Source of the DNA: Diplolepis rosae | Lineage: Eukaryota; Arthropoda; Insecta; Hymenoptera; Diplolepididae | Assembly (NCBI GenBank): GCA_030998225.1 | Contig: JAPYXD010000710.1 | Location: forward strand, 33,395,372-33,459,371 | Reading direction: 5' to 3' | Length of the DNA stretch: 64,000 bases | Shown: in pieces, positions 22,693 to 36,698 of the stretch | Position numbering within the stretch: the stretch's first letter is position 1 | Layout: every line of letters begins with the position of its first letter | The notes under the pieces: generated by a model | What the model was told of the DNA's origin: nothing | Databases searched by the model: none | Seen by the model: the letters and a program-made list of their open reading frames with translations, nothing else | Translations under genes and position numbers: made by a program

Positions 22693-24650
22693 ATGTAATG
22701 ACTATTGACCCAACTGTTTAAGAAGGCATTATCAAGCAATTTAATATGACATTATGACGTAATGCTCCGTCATCAAAATCAAAGTATAATGTATAATAAA
22801 AATTATTAATCTCAATGAAATATATAATTTAGAATAACTATGAATTTATATTTTCACTATTTTTACTATTTACTATTTTTTTTTTAATTTGGACACAGAA
22901 TTGTTAATGAAAATATATTAAGAAAATAGAATTTTTGAGGCTTTTACATTCTTTCTAAATATTTTGTAATTTAAATTTTGGGATTTCAGGAATTGAAAAT
23001 TTATTTGTTCACGTAAAATTCTAATAATTAAAAGTTTTGAGATAAAAAATATAAAACGTAAATTTTTTCATAAAAAATAATGTAAAAAACAATCGTGTTT
23101 GTTTCCAAAGAAAGAAATATTTGAATAACAAAAATAACTGTCCCCCTAAAAAGATTTAATTAAAATTTTTTTTATTACTTTTACTTTGCAAAAGAAAATT
23201 TATATACCAAAAAGGATAGTCGAAAATAAAAATTGCTTGAATGGAGGCTGATTTAAGGAATTTCAGATATTTCTTAAAGAAATGTTTTAATTGATTCGCA
23301 TAAAAATCAATTTTCTGAAAAATAACATAATTGTTTTTTCTTTTAAGTTCTGCTTTTCTTACAACCTTCTGATTATATTGATTTTCGAAGATAACGAAAG
23401 CATTTAAATATATAAAATTAATTCAGTGTTTAAAAAATAGTGGTGAAATTACTATAGAGTTTAAATCTAAAAATGGTATTTGATCCTACATTCGCAGCTA
23501 AAAACGCAATTACTCGTGGAATTTGTCTTTTAAAGTTGGCGAGAAACGTCGCACGATATAAGAACGTATGTGAAGCAAAATACATCTAAGACTTTTCTTA
23601 AAGCGCAAGCGTACTTTATATTTTGTAAAAAGAAGCGCGCTTGAATTCTTTTCTAGGAAACTAACATGCGTATAGTATTTTATGTCTATGTTTTTCTCTT
23701 GTACTTCGGCATTATTTTTTAATACAACTATCGTCGATTAATGAATCGTCACTGATAGACTATTTGTAAATCGGTTCACTTTTCACCTTTATACAAATTT
23801 CATCGAAAAACAGTGAAATTGCCAGTAAAGTTAGTCAGAAAAACTCAATCGGTAAAGCAGATTTTATTGATCAACTTCAGTGAGAATTTCACTTAATTTA
23901 GTCAGCTGTACTGGTTGATCCATGGCCTTAAGGAATTACTGACCATACATATATTATGTTTTTCCGTCGTACGATGTGCGATAGAATAAATCCAAGATAT
24001 TTGCTCCAAAATTATTTTACAATCTAGCTACAAAACTTTTCAACCAATAATTTTTTATTTCACATCGCCCAAATCTTTTTTCCAAATCAGTTAGCATCTA
24101 TAATATGAAAAATTCAAAAAAATTTGAAAAAACTAAAAATTCAAAGCCCACGTAGCACATGTGCATAAGCATGAATTTGAGTGCACTAGCATATGAATAC
24201 ACATATAGAAAAGCGAGAAGAGTGGGAAAAGTTGGGAGGTGAATGCAAGATCATAGGAAGAAAGGGGGTGAGGGGAAAGATAGCTTCTCATACTCTGATA
24301 AATTCCACCACACGAATTGGGTCTTTCTTAAGGCCATGTCACCGACGTGACTTTATCCAATACTTTTCGCCCTTCTCATTCTGAAATTAGTAACTCGAAT
24401 GGATTTTTTATTGCAGATTAAAACCTAAATAAAAAATCAAGGTATGTTTATTTGACATGGGGAATCCATTAAGGTTATTAATTTAAGAATGAGAAGGGCG
24501 AAAAGAATTGTCTGAAGTAACGTTTACGAAATGGCCTTAAAAATATGCATTCTTTGTAGAAGCTTTCCTTAATAGTACTGATGTCACTATATTGCAGTAT
24601 ATCAAAACTGTGAAGCACTTTACATACATATCTTCCTCTGATTTTGACTT
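22693..24650. other. Intergenic AT-rich DNA
   Basis: No exon is recognised. AAGGCCAT-type words near 23920, 24330 and 24533 suggest degraded members of the family described at 36699. The 63-codon ORF at 24193-24384 shows no family features. Confidence 0.4.
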
Positions 24651-25232
24651 AAGGCAGGTCACGTGTCAAAAATTGTATGTTAATTCAACCATGTAAGATA
24701 ACTTTTTTTGTTTATAAAATATCTGGCTAAACATTTGGTAAATGTATCAGAATATAATAAATAACGTCTGTTAACTTCGTTTTGGTAAAAATTCTGCAAT
24801 TTTTTATTTTAAAATATAAAACTGAAGTGTTATCGACATAATTGCAGCTCTGTAACTAAATTTCCACGGATATTGAAATATCGTCTTGAAATTTTAGGGA
24901 ATAAATCAAAATTTACTGAGACAGGTCAGTTATGTCTTGAATATTCATAAAAATATTTCAAAATTTTGATAAAAATAAGTAATTTTAGCAAATTTGCAGA
25001 GTATATTACTGACATTGTCAGACCAGTGCAGCAGAACTCAAGACATTGAGTTGGTATTGAAAATTTTATTTTTATTTTAATACACTATGCCTTCCTCTAT
25101 TCTTTCCACATGCTATTATTTATCTTTTCTTACATTTTAACCGATTTATTTTGATTGAAAATTTTATATATGGAGAAAAATTCGATAGCTAGGGACTGAA
25201 TTGGTCACGTGACCTGCATGGCCCATGGCCTT
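24651..25232. repeat. AAGGCCATG/CACGTGAC repeat, long copy
   Basis: The left end is AAGGCAGGTCACGTGTCAAA. The right end is GGTCACGTGACCTGCATGG followed by CCCATGGCCTT. The ends are inverted relative to each other, with a short deletion on the left. The interior is AT-rich and non-coding. Confidence 0.55.
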
Positions 25233-25249
25233 AAAATAGACTCTTTGTA

Positions 25250-25530
25250 TAAGAATCAAACTGAGCCTAAACCTAAAAGTTAAAACGAAACGCACGGTGA
25301 TTCAATATCGGAACCAGTCTCTGAGATGTTCGTGGTCCCTTGTCGTCGTGGCCTCGAAGAGACGAAGGCTTTACTCTGATGTAACCCCCCTCCATCACCA
25401 AGACAACCAGTACAGTATCGTCTCGATTACAGTGCTGTGCGTACGTCGGTGAAAACCACTGTTGGGTCCGTAGACGGCCTTAAGTCGCGCACCGTGTTGC
25501 TATGCTTTGGCCTGGTCCGGTTTCACTTCA
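25250..25530. promoter_or_regulatory. GC-richer island, possible promoter or 5' UTR exon
   Basis: The stretch is distinctly less AT-rich than its surroundings and contains several possible initiator and donor-like sequences (for example TCGGTGAAAA near 25448). No coding frame is visible. It could be an upstream exon of the gene beginning coding at 37635, but nothing links them directly. Confidence 0.25.
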
Positions 25531-26265
25531 TTCTACTTAATCCTAACTCAATCTAATCTAACAAACAAGTTTTTTTCTCTACCATCAGTCCACTTCTTTC
25601 TTCTTTCTTTATCACATTCGAAAGTGTATGTGTCCAAAAACGGGATTTGGAAATCTTAAATTACGTGGGAATCGCAAATTATGCACAAGGAGCATTTTAA
25701 TTGAAAGTTGTGAAAAGTGAAGATGTAGGTAATGGATTTCTATATGCGGCGGAGCTTGGATTAAATCATGTGATTATTTCCATTTTTAACAAATCTTTGG
25801 ATTATTCTTTATGTTTATTGAATCTAGTAATATTTCACACATGGGAAAAAGTACGCAAAGTCAAATTCATAAAGAGTTATTCACTTTTGAAGGAGCTTTA
25901 AATAAATGCAAATTTTACGATAACTTGGGTAAAAAAAAAGTTAACTAATCAGAGATAATAACAAAATAGTTAAGGGAAAATATAGCAACTTTTCCTGATC
26001 AGTTTATGCATTTTTCCTTTAATTTTTTCTTGTTTTATCCAACAGTTCACAATCCTTTGCAAATATTTTTTGAAAATTTACGATTTTTAAAACCTTGTCT
26101 TAAAGTGCTGAACCGTTCATGAAAAATTAACTGGTTATTTTTTCCGTTTACGTTTCTAAAAAATTCATATTGTCAGTACTTTTTATTGCAGGACTAAGTG
26201 TATAAAATGCACTTCTACTTTCTAAATCGGAATTAATGAACAGTGAGCTACTAATTCAAATTGAT

Positions 26266-26496
26266 GAAAGAATGAAAGAATCATTTCTTTGATATACGGT
26301 TAAAGAAAAAGTTTCTTTGAATTAAAGAAAGTATCGATGATTCAGAAAGAATTTCTTTAATGTAAACAACTCTATTTCATTGGTTCAAAGACATTTTTTT
26401 TTAATTAACAAAACTCTTTAATTCAAAGAAATTTTTTCTTTGACCGTGTATCAAAGAAATGTTTTTTTCATTCAAAGAAACTGTTTTCTCAGTGTA
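26266..26496. repeat. TTTGAATTAAAG-word repeat
   Basis: It consists of TTCTTTGAAT and ATTCAAAGAAA words repeated at short intervals and ends in CTGTTTTCTCAGTG followed by TA, like the 3701-4082 family. The left end is not clear, so this may be a truncated copy. Confidence 0.5.
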
Positions 26497-27740
26497 GAAA
26501 TTTTCATTAATTCTAATTAGTGACTTACTTTTAATTAATTTAGTTTACTTTTCATCAATTCAGTTTTATATATGTGTTTTTTATAAAACAATAAGAAAAT
26601 CTAAAGAAAATAATGATATATATTCTTGTATAGAAATTGATAAATTGTACTAAAACTTAAAGTCTTTCAGGACTATTTCAGCTGAGTTGTTATAATAATT
26701 TATGATGCTGAGCCTTTATTGAAATATGATCAGTGATTTCTAAACGTGCGCTTACTCGATGATACTTGCATTCTGTTGTGCGCGTGAAAGTGCCTTTTAT
26801 TGAGTGTGTGAATTTTCCTTAGCGATGCACCGATTTTATAGAAGGGAAACTCGATTTTCGTCTATGATCAAAAAACCTGATTCTGCGAGTATCCAACACC
26901 AAACGAGGAATTATATAAATTAAAAACACTTGCAAAAAATATTTATGGCAAGAGAATAAGACAAAAGTGCGTGAAACGTTGAAATCAGATGCGATTATGT
27001 GTGTAATTTTACGCGGTGAAATCGCGACCGAAAATAAATATTTGCTGTGCAGCGAAATTAAGAAACAAATTCTTAATACGGATTTCACGCAGTCGGTTCA
27101 AAGATGATATTGAAGATATTCTCATAAATGTTGATTGAGTAATGATTATTTACTCGAGATAAGAGAGAGCTTTGCAAAACGACCCCGCATCGTGGATAAA
27201 ATGCAACCTAACAATTTTTCCACTGATTACGGATGTAAGTCGAATTTTTCTTATTTTAATTAGAATAATTATTTGGGATAACTTCATTTTACGAAAAAGT
27301 GTTCACGAAGTGTCATTTAATTTTAATCGAAAGGAACATTTAATTTACATCTGATATGTGTAGCACCCAGTTATTCACAGTTTTTAATCTCAATATAAGT
27401 ATAAAATATGCAAGAATGCAAGGAATTTGTTTACCGTTAATTAATTCGTCAACTTCAAAAGTACACCCTACGTGTCTGTTGACTAATATTGGTTCGGTTT
27501 GTACAGGTGCACCTGGTTTTATTTTGAAAATCTACAAAAAATATTGTCCACAAATTTATTCATGTCCTTCACATTCTTTGAATTCAATTCATGGAATATT
27601 TGAGAAAAATGATTAAATTTTTTCCAAAATGTTTCATAATTATAAAATATAATTATACATAATAAATATAAATTATTAAATATTATTCATCTATATAGTA
27701 AAAGTATAAATTTATAAATCAAATAAAGTTTTACAAAATA

Positions 27741-28476
27741 AAGGGTTTCCCAATAAGGGTGATATGTTTTGAAATTGAAAAAAACACTGAATATTCATTC
27801 GGAATTGATCGAAATCTTTTTTATTATATTGGATATTCTATGCCATTTATGATTTAAAGAATATATCGGCCAAATGTCCCCCGAGACTTGAGCCAAAAAT
27901 GCGCCTCATCAGAAAAGATGATTTTTTGATGAAAATTGGGATGATTTTCAATTGATTCCAGAGCCCAATCCGCGAACTCCCGACGCAAACGATGGTCATT
28001 AGGCTTCAGTTCTTGGGCCAGAATCATGTTATAGGGATGCAGGCCAAGATCCAATCGCAAAATACGCCAGGTAGTCATCCTGGACAGGCCCAATTCCTGA
28101 GATCGGCGTGGCACGGACAATTCACGGTACGGCGGCTATATTCTGTGTAGAACGTGCGGTACGCATACGATTTTTAGGCTTAGTATCCAATAGAGTAAAT
28201 TCACTCTCCAACTTATCGATTATTCGACGAATTGAGAGCGCGGATGGAGCAGAATGACGACCATATTTTGCACGATATGCTCTTTGAACACCGACAAAAC
28301 TTCTCGAATTTTGATAAAATAATTGGACAATTTCCAAACGTTGTGGAAGCGTGAAACTACTCATGATTAAATGGCAAACCTTACTGATTACAACTGACAG
28401 CAGACGTCAAAAATTTCAGTTCAAATGAGCCCGATAGGGACATTCAAAATCATATCACCCCTATTGGGAAACCCTG
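27741..28476 (-). mobile_element. Tc1/mariner-superfamily element, internally deleted
   Basis: The ends are AAGGGTTTCCCAATAAGGGT and the inverse of CAGGGTTTCCCAATAGGGGT, about 30 bp each, flanked by TA on both sides (27739-27740 and 28477-28478). At 736 bp the element is shorter than an autonomous one. The broken transposase inside runs on the minus strand. The termini differ from those of the copy at 11955, so this is a separate family. Confidence 0.9.
27854..28364 (-). pseudogene. Broken Tc1/mariner-superfamily transposase
   Basis: Two minus-strand reading frames abut: 28122-28364 (start MSSFTLPQRLEIVQLFYQNS, a helix-turn-helix region) and 27854-28120 (linker plus first catalytic block). 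They are out of frame at about 28121, so a frameshift separates them. The second frame contains IIFSDEAHFWL, the conserved strand carrying the first catalytic Asp of the DDE/D triad. The remaining catalytic residues are missing because the element is deleted after this point. It therefore cannot be active. Confidence 0.85.
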
Positions 28477-29291
28477 TATTTGGGGAATTAGAGGAACTAT
28501 AAAACTTCTTTCCATATCTTGTCCAGAATATGAATTTAAAAAAAACTGGAATTCCCGATTTTTTAAGAAATTGTCACAACTTTTTTTTATTGTTACTAGG
28601 AAATGAAATTTTGTAAATGTTTGCCATTCCATCTTTAAAACTTGTAGAAAAAGCTGCCAAACGTTTTTCCATACTTAAACTTTTTTCCTTTAATGAAAAT
28701 ATTAACCCCCATTATATAACAAATTTAACAAAATATTGACAGATCATCTAGACCCTTGCTACAAAAAATATATTTCAAAAATAATAGTTAAGGACTGTCG
28801 ATCCAGATTTTCTTCAAATTTTCAGTAAGATTCATGGTGTTTTTTAAAATTATCATGCACAGCACCAATTTTGTTTAAGGATTTTTGGTAAGGAATAACG
28901 CACAAAGAAATTCGGAGAAAAACTTAAGAAATGCTGTAAAACCAATAAATTCTCGTGAATTATTTTCAGTAAATACTTTGAAAAATCTGGGAAAAACCAC
29001 AATGATAAATTTTACTGAAAAGAACACAACGAATGACAAGTACTATAAAAAACATTTATTTAATATCTAAAAATTTCCAACTGTCACATTTTTAAACACT
29101 TGTTCAAAAAGGCAAAAAAATCTCGAATTTGGTTGAATCAACTAAAATATTTGTTTGATTTAGCCCAAATCTTATCAAAACAAATTCCTCAGTTGAACCA
29201 ACCGAAATTTCGGTCAATTATACAATAAGCAAATTCTTCAGTTAATTCAACTAAATTTTGGTTGGATCAACCAAGTATTTAACACATAAAC
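28477..29291. other. Intergenic, with GGTTGAATCAACC words
   Basis: 29140-29280 contains repeated GGTTGAATCAAC- and ATCAACCAA-like words and may be another word-dense MITE without clear ends. Nothing else is recognised. Confidence 0.4.
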
Positions 29292-30414
29292 CAGGGCCGA
29301 ATTAAGAAAATTTTTGGCCTAGGCAGAATAAATATTTTCGCCCCTTCAATCTGAAGATATACGGAAAATAATTTGACTAGGAGACGGGGCGAATCAAGTA
29401 TTCGAGGGGTCATTTAAAAAAAAATTGTCGAAAAACGCCAAACAGAGCGATAGCGCTTGTCTTTATCAATTGCGAAGAGGATCGACACAACATCTGAAGA
29501 GCGCTATCACGCTGCTTGGGACTCAAACGGTTAATGAACTTAAAGAATCTATATAACTAGATTATGTGAAACTTTTACTTACATTGTATAAACTGTTAGA
29601 CTAAAACAGGATTTATCACAAAATTTCTAAATAAGAAAAATTACTTTTTTCGCTAAATTGAGTATAGTTTTTATACCTTAAAATTAAGGAGATTTAGATG
29701 GAATGGGAATGAAAATTCTTATTGTAGTCACTTGTTTGTATGGTATCATGAAAATGAATATCGCTCTTCTAACTAAATTAAATTTAGAAGCCAGATTTGT
29801 TGGTTATCTACTACTTCTCATTATTTGACATAAGATATATTTTTGCACGAACTATTTTTAATTTATTGTTATAGATAAAGACATTATTACATTGAATGTT
29901 ACACGAACGCGCATATTAATTAGTAGAATACTTTTAAAGTGTTTAAAAGTCTAAATTAACCTCAAACTGTCATTTGACGTCACTTTTGTCATATATTTGT
30001 TATCAGGTAGCACTATAATGTCTGGATCGAACAAATGATATCGCTGAAACCGTTAAATTGGTCAAAGATATATACTTCAGTTGATTCAAAGATCTTCATA
30101 CATTCACTTGTTCGTTTCCAGCTAAATGTTTAGCTCTAACAAGGATTAACTTCCTTGTCACAGCTGCACTTTTTTTCCGTGTAGAATCATCTATCTCTAT
30201 ATTAAGTAATCTGGAGTTATATTTTCGCGATGAAATCAATAACAATCAAGATTTTCCAGTTAAATGAATAACATTTTTTAATCTTTCGCATAGAATTGTA
30301 ATATAAAGTTAAGTCATTTTCCATTGATTTCTCGTAATAAAAATGAAAATTTTACCCCGACTTTGCCGCCGTAGGCGGTTGTCTATGTCACCTATAATGG
30401 TAGATTCGGCCCTG
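29292..30414. mobile_element. hAT-like non-autonomous element, about 1.1 kb
   Basis: The ends are CAGGGCCGAATTA and the inverse of CAGGGCCGAATCT. The flanking octamers ACATAAAC and ATATCAAC match at six of eight positions, compatible with a decayed 8-bp target duplication. CAGGG-type termini with 8-bp duplications point to the hAT superfamily (inferred). There is no transposase. The segment from about 29622 to 30182 is a 5'-truncated copy of the repeat at 35198-35790. Confidence 0.75.
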
Positions 30415-30479
30415 ATATCAACATAAATACACTATAATTCTATTAAATTTTTTTTGCATAATATAGTCTGTGTTTCAAG

Positions 30480-31070
30480 ATACTAGAGTTTCTTAGTTCG
30501 CCGAGCTTTTTCTCTTCACGGTATTGATAAGACCTGAAATTCATATTAATTGTTGAAAATCTAAGTAACAGTGAATCAAGAGACGAGTGTCGTGTCGACA
30601 ACTCGACTTGATTTCTAACCTCGACAATGTATGTATAAATATCGCATTGGCTGGTCCTGTTTAGTACTCTCGATGGTCTCTCATGGCCGCAGTCTGTGCT
30701 ATTTAGAAAATCTTTCGCTTAGCGGGAGGCACTTCGCGGCAAGGGAGCTTCTTCGTGCATGGCTTTCACTTAAGAAGGTGGCCGCACCTCCTCCTCCTCC
30801 TTTTCTTCTTCCTCCGTCTTCTCCTCGGTCTCCTCTTCCTCCAGCTACTTATCCTTTTCGATCTCTGCACTCGTATTCACCGCCAGTGTTCGAGTTCACA
30901 TTTTGCCGCATGCTACGATGTATCCCGTTTGCATTTATTTCGTGAAGAAAATAGCATTCAAAATAGGTGCATATCATTTTGTTCGACTTATAGTGACTGG
31001 TTCTTATTGGAAATGTGCCGCGGAATAGTTAAATCTACTCGTGATCGGCGGAAGTAACCGGGACATCCGG
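30480..31070. promoter_or_regulatory. GC-richer island, possible 5' UTR exon or promoter
   Basis: The composition shifts to higher GC with a CTCCTCCTCC tract at 30788-30850. Overlapping ORFs of 104 and 100 codons exist here, but they read through the CT-rich tract as poly-Pro or poly-Leu and lack family features. A non-coding first exon is one possibility. Confidence 0.3.
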
Positions 31071-34000
31071 AACTGAATGTGGTCGCATATTATGCGACCG
31101 TTTCAGAGTTAATTTAAAAGTGCTTAGCCACTTGTGTCAACCTCTGCAGATTTTTCACACGTGACGAGTATTCCTTGTAAAAGAGTAGAAAGAAAGTATT
31201 TTCAAAATTATACCATGATCAATGATCGCCAATAACAATAATTTCGAAACAAACGTCAGTTTCATTGTTCAAAATGACATGATGCAGGATTGATCATTGT
31301 TTTTTCTGTGAGTAGGTTGCGAAGATAATTCAATTATGTATATCTAATCATTAGTTAAAAGTTCACTAAAATCAAATTATAGGAAATGATTTTTTAATTG
31401 ATTTTCAGTTAAAAATATACAATTTTGAGATTTTTATTTTTCAGGAATTCACACATATATATTTGATTACTTCTGCTGACATATAAATTGAAGCACTCTT
31501 AGGAGTATCAACACCAATATACCATTCACCTTTTATTTTTAAATGTACTTTATGACTTAAGCTTATCGATAATTTAAGAGGCAGGCATAAATTTTTGTCT
31601 TTTTAATTTATGTTTAAATTCCGATTCATACCGTATTTCCCGCATTTATATTTACGATATCAGCGATTCTATTCTTGAATTACTCATTTCATTACTTATA
31701 ACTTACTTAGAAAGTTAATATAGAATTTTTATACTTATATATTGTAAATTAAGATCAATTATTTTTTGTGGAGATTACTTTCCCTTCGTAAGGGTTATTC
31801 TATTCCTAACGATATCCTCGTGAGGTTTTCAAAACCCTTTAAAAGTTAAAACAAAAAAATTTGTTTTTTTGTTGCACAAGTCTCTATTATTCAATTTTTA
31901 TAGTTTAGAAAAAAAAATCTAATTCTTGTTTAACTTATCTTTTTGTTAAATAGACTAATTTTTTTCCTTTCTAAAAGATATTCTATTTTCTATAATAATA
32001 CAATCCTCCTGACCATTCAAATGTTTATAAACTTGACAAATAGAAAAATAGATGGTCAGAGAATAATTTGTCGTCAATTTCAAGGAAAAATGAACGTGTA
32101 AAAGAAATATTTGTAAAAGTGTGAAGCACTCGGACTGCGCCGTATTTTGAAACAGCGGTGGCATTGAACGGTGATCAGTCTATGCAAGTGTAAGAAGAAA
32201 CGGCCAAAAATAAACTTTCAGTTATTGAAGAAACATCTTAAGAAGAAACGGACTTTAGAGAAGACACATCTTTACTATATGCACAGTTAAAGCTTACTTG
32301 ATGACACACAGTGGAAATGGGTACATCCGTTTCTATTATAAGCATTTCATAAATTTTGGAATTTTGGTTCAAGCCAGCTGTCAAAAGCTCCCTTTAATTT
32401 TGCATTTATTTTCATTCGCCTATCATTAAAATGACAAATTGTGTCTCAAGATTTGCATAAAAATAAACCAGCGAAATAAATAACTACAATTTTTACCTTT
32501 GGCCCAAAATATTGGACTTGGAACCAGATCAGAAATCTTCTGTTTTCGATGAATGGAGTACAAAAATAGGAAAATGACGGTTGAAAAAGATATTTTGTAG
32601 TAACTGACAAAATGAGAGATGAACAATTGAAATATGTAGACTCTCAAGTCAATAATTACGTAAATGCTACATTTTTCGAATAATTCTCTAATTTGAGGAT
32701 CTCTTTTTGAGGTAATTACTTAGAGTGTCAGTAATCTAAGTTTTACATAGTTTGTGTATAGTTCTTTGTAGAATTGGGTCTCGTTTTGTTGAACTAATAC
32801 CACAACTGCGACTGTTTCCGACAATTAAAAGCAATTGACGCAAATCTGCAAGCTAGATTGTTGCGGCACAAGGCGCCAGAGTCGAGGATAAATATTTTAA
32901 ATTTATAAAAGCTACGAATAAGAATACGAATACAAGTCGAACAAGTCTTCAAGTAATATAATAAATCGTTGTTCAAACCATACCGTCGCCTAAATAATTC
33001 ATTTTCTCCTCAGTCATTGAATACTATTTCTAGTTTTAATTATATTTAAAAAGATATAAAATTCAACAAAGTGTTGAATATTCTAATACTTGTATCTGGA
33101 AATTGTGGAATTTGTGACAGAAATAATTTTAGGTTTTGGGTAACTGGACTTTTATACAGTTACATGTAACTCAAAATTTTGTTACAATTTCGTAATTTTA
33201 TGATAAATTTCATAAAAATGCTGTTACAGTTTGGTAGTTAATATTTGTACAATGTGTCTGATGTACAACTCGAGAAAATTACATATCTATAAGAAATTCG
33301 TAGGGAGAGTTTACCTTTTAAATAAATAACTTCACAAGAATGGAATGCAACGTACGTTTTTATCGTCTTGACGCTGTCGCAATGTAAAAACCAGGCTTTC
33401 GTGACGACACGAGTCTAAAATAAAAGAAAAGAAAACGAGCAGAAATCAGAAATAAATTAGGTAACGAGCAAAAGCCATCGTATACAAACCTGCAATATTT
33501 TCAACAAATATGCTCGTAAATAACAAGCAAATCTGGTTTTTTAATCCGAATTATATGTATGATCTGGATAAGTCTATTACCGCGGCAATATATATGTAGA
33601 AAAGTGCTTCACGAATCGAGAAGATGCCAAAGTACCACGTCCAACATTTACTGCACATTATTTTCCTACAAAGTCTCATACTTTTTCCAAACACGCTTAA
33701 AATCTTGAAGAGCTTATAATCTGCAGAAATAAATAGGTGGGATTTTATAACTTGGGTATGTCAGTTTTAAATTAAATTGTGCGAATATCGTTAATAAAAA
33801 TCCGATTGAGATTTTTTATGGTGATAAAAAATATTCTACTTTTATAACATTAGAAAGTTTAATTTCAGATCTACAAAAATTGAAATTATTTTCAAGTATA
33901 TTTAAAGGAAATATTTATCAAATATTTTTTCGAGTCATTATCACGGTTTTCATAAATATTTACTTGCAATCAAAACATTTACCTATAAGTTTACAAAAAT

Positions 34001-34911
34001 GAATATTTAAATTTCCTGATTGTTTACATTGTATAGAAAGTATTTCAAACATTATAACATTTGAAACTTTCCATATTGCAATTTTTTATGACATTTTTAT
34101 TTTAGAACAAAATATTCAAGAGTGTTTAATAAAAAAGCTTTTCATTTAAATCAGAAGAAACGCTTTCTAAATCTGAATTGGTGAAAAGTGAGCCACTAAT
34201 TCACTTTAGTGTCATTTTTTACTAAATAATAATAAAATATCAAATAGAAATAACTATAAAGCGTTACGTAATAAAGATTTTCAACCCCTTCTATTTACCA
34301 TCTGTATAGAGTATCGTAACGTTTTAAATAACCCCTTTCTCCACTTTGTTGCGTTACGTAATTTTTTTAACGGGCATTAAGTGCAGAGATGAAAAAATTA
34401 TTAAATTGTAGAGAAGAATTGTTGTTGATTACATTAATTATGATTTTAAATTTAACTACTTCAGTAAAAAAAGTATCATTATTTTTTAATTGTACGCAAC
34501 GAAAGTTTCTTTTCTTTAAAAAATGTTGCTACAGCGCTTTATTATTCTCCTTTTGTCATAAACAACCGGTACTACATCCGCTGACGTAGAATGACAGTTG
34601 TAGAATCATAGATGCTGTATGCGTCAGTTTGAGTGACGGTTGCGGAAGTGTTTTCTTTATTGGACTTTATTTTTATTAAATGTTAATCAAAATCGATCTT
34701 ATAATGTTACTTAAATTATTCACAGGGATTACCGATTGCAATAAAGATTAAACAGATTATTATATGCTTTCACACCAGAATCTATTTGTTGCTTCAGAGC
34801 AATAGTTAATAATCGTACAAAAAACCAACAAATCTTCATTAATAAATAAAAAAAGACTATTAAATAAAGATATCAATATGTTTGAGTAAATCTATTATCT
34901 TAGAAAGCATT
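31071..34911. other. Intergenic AT-rich DNA
   Basis: 33048-33290 resembles 62410-62650 in the same orientation (shared GTTGAATATTCT, CAGTTACATG and GTTACAG words), marking a diverged dispersed repeat. No exons, RNA genes or other elements are recognised. Confidence 0.4.
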
Positions 34912-35109
34912 CTCTCTAAATCTGAATCAGTCAAATTTCCACTGATGAATCAGTGATTTTCTTTTTCACTGATTCATGAGTGAAAAAATATTTTTCACTG
35001 AAATAATCAGTTAAATTTGACTGATTTACAGTAACCTCTTTTTAGCTATTTGAATCAGTCAAATTTCACTGATAATCAGTAGATTTTGACTGATTCAAAT
35101 TTAGAGAGT
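34912..35109. repeat. ATCAGT-word MITE, copy at 34.9 kb
   Basis: It starts TCTCTAAATCTGAATCAGTC and ends ATTCAAATTTAGAGAG. It shares the central AGCTATTTGAATCAG and GTAACCTCTTTTT blocks with the copies at 21362, 43197 and 54341. About 200 bp, non-coding. Confidence 0.85.
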
Positions 35110-35197
35110 TTATATACCGTAAAATAAAAGATTAACAAAATGTTACATTTATATAAATGAATTTTTATACTCAAACAAAATTTTTTAAAATTAAACA

Positions 35198-35790
35198 CAC
35201 GGAAAAAAATTGACTATGAGGCAACCGAGCGAATGAAGATTCAATAAGAAAAATTACATTTTTCGCTAAATTGAGTATAGTTTTTATACCTTAAAATTAA
35301 CGAAAGATTTATATGGAATAGGAATAAAAATTCTTATTGTAGTCACTTGTTCGTCTGGTACAATGAAAGTGAATATCGCTGTTCTAACTAAATTCAATTT
35401 AGAAGCCAGATTTGTTGCTTATCTATTTCTCATTATTTGAACTAAGATATATTTTTGCACAAACTATTTGCAATTTATCGTTAGATAAAGAAAGTATTAC
35501 ATTGAATGTTACACGAACGCGCATATTATTTAGTAGAATACTTTTAAAGTGTTTAAAAGTCTAAATTAACCTCAAACTGTAATTTGACGTCACTTTTGTC
35601 ATATATTTGTTATCAGGTAGCACTATAATGTCTGGATCGAATAAATGATATCGCTGAAACCGTTAAATTGGTCAAAGATATATACTTCAGCTGATTCAAA
35701 GATCTTCTTACATTCACTTGTTCGTTTCCAGCTAAATGTTTAGCTCTAACAAGGATTAACTTCCTTGTCACAGCTGCACTTTTTTCCGTG
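35198..35790. repeat. CACGGAAAAAA element, about 593 bp
   Basis: It starts CACGGAAAAAAATTG and ends TTTTTTCCGTG (short inverted termini). The body from about 35249 onward is highly similar to 29622-30182. The copy here is complete at both ends, so it defines the element boundaries. It is non-coding. Confidence 0.75.
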
Positions 35791-36698
35791 CAAATCTTTG
35801 TTTTACTATGGGATCAAAAAACATTTCCGTGATGGAACAAATTTTCTTAGTTGACTTTCTTTATTTGAATTAAACAAATCTTCAGGGTGTTTAAAAAATT
35901 ATTTTATTGAATTAAAAAATATATATTTTTATTTAAAAAATTTTACTCTGAATTAGTTAATATTGACTAATTTAGAGAGTAAAGATATTTTCATTTTGAA
36001 TTAAGAAAAGTAAGGTGAAGAAATGATTATTAAAATTCGAATAGAAGTTTTCACCAAGTGTCGTCATCTTTTTGGGTTATAATGAATAGAGGTTATGATT
36101 TGTAGATGTATAGCAAGTGTCTGACGAGGAAACTTGCAATGCGTGGTAGAAGCGATGCAATTCTGCGAACGTAGACACATTCTCTCTGAAAGTACATTCA
36201 TCTGTCAAAGAATTTATTTATTTACCTAAACGAAATGCTCGCGCGCGCCTCCAATGAATGAGCTTGAACTGTGTTTCAAGCGTGAATTCCAACGAGGGGT
36301 GAGCGCATATTGGCATTCACAGCGCGGATCTTGTTATTATAAATACCGGAAGTGCGAAGAAGTCGAATCTGACGAAATTTATTTCGAAAAATCGCCGAAC
36401 AGGAAGAGTAATATGCAAAACAGAACACTTGAATGTTCAATGTCAATTCTTCTTACAATTTTGTGATCCCTTTCAGATCCAATGCGTCCATTACAATTGA
36501 CTTTGTAAAGATTTATAAACAATCTTCTATCTGTCGGAATGATTCGGAACCTCATAAATGTTTTAATATGGCCATATTAGCTATATATATAGGAATATCT
36601 GTTGACTTTAACAGGCTGTATGAATCAAACGGTCTACCTAAAATGGTATAAATGATACATGCCTATTCTTTGTTTTTATCTAATTTCTTCGACTATTT
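35791..36698. other. Intergenic region upstream of the disordered-protein gene
   Basis: 35942-35986 is a fragment of the ATCAGT MITE. 36110-36470 is GC-richer with CGCGCGCG at about 36241 and could be a promoter or untranslated exon. No coding exon is recognised. Confidence 0.35.

Noticed and set aside
30631..31057. Two overlapping ORFs of 100-104 codons
   Set aside because: The frames translate a CTCCTCC tract as poly-Pro or poly-Leu. There are no splice partners or family motifs. Kept only as a possible non-coding exon.
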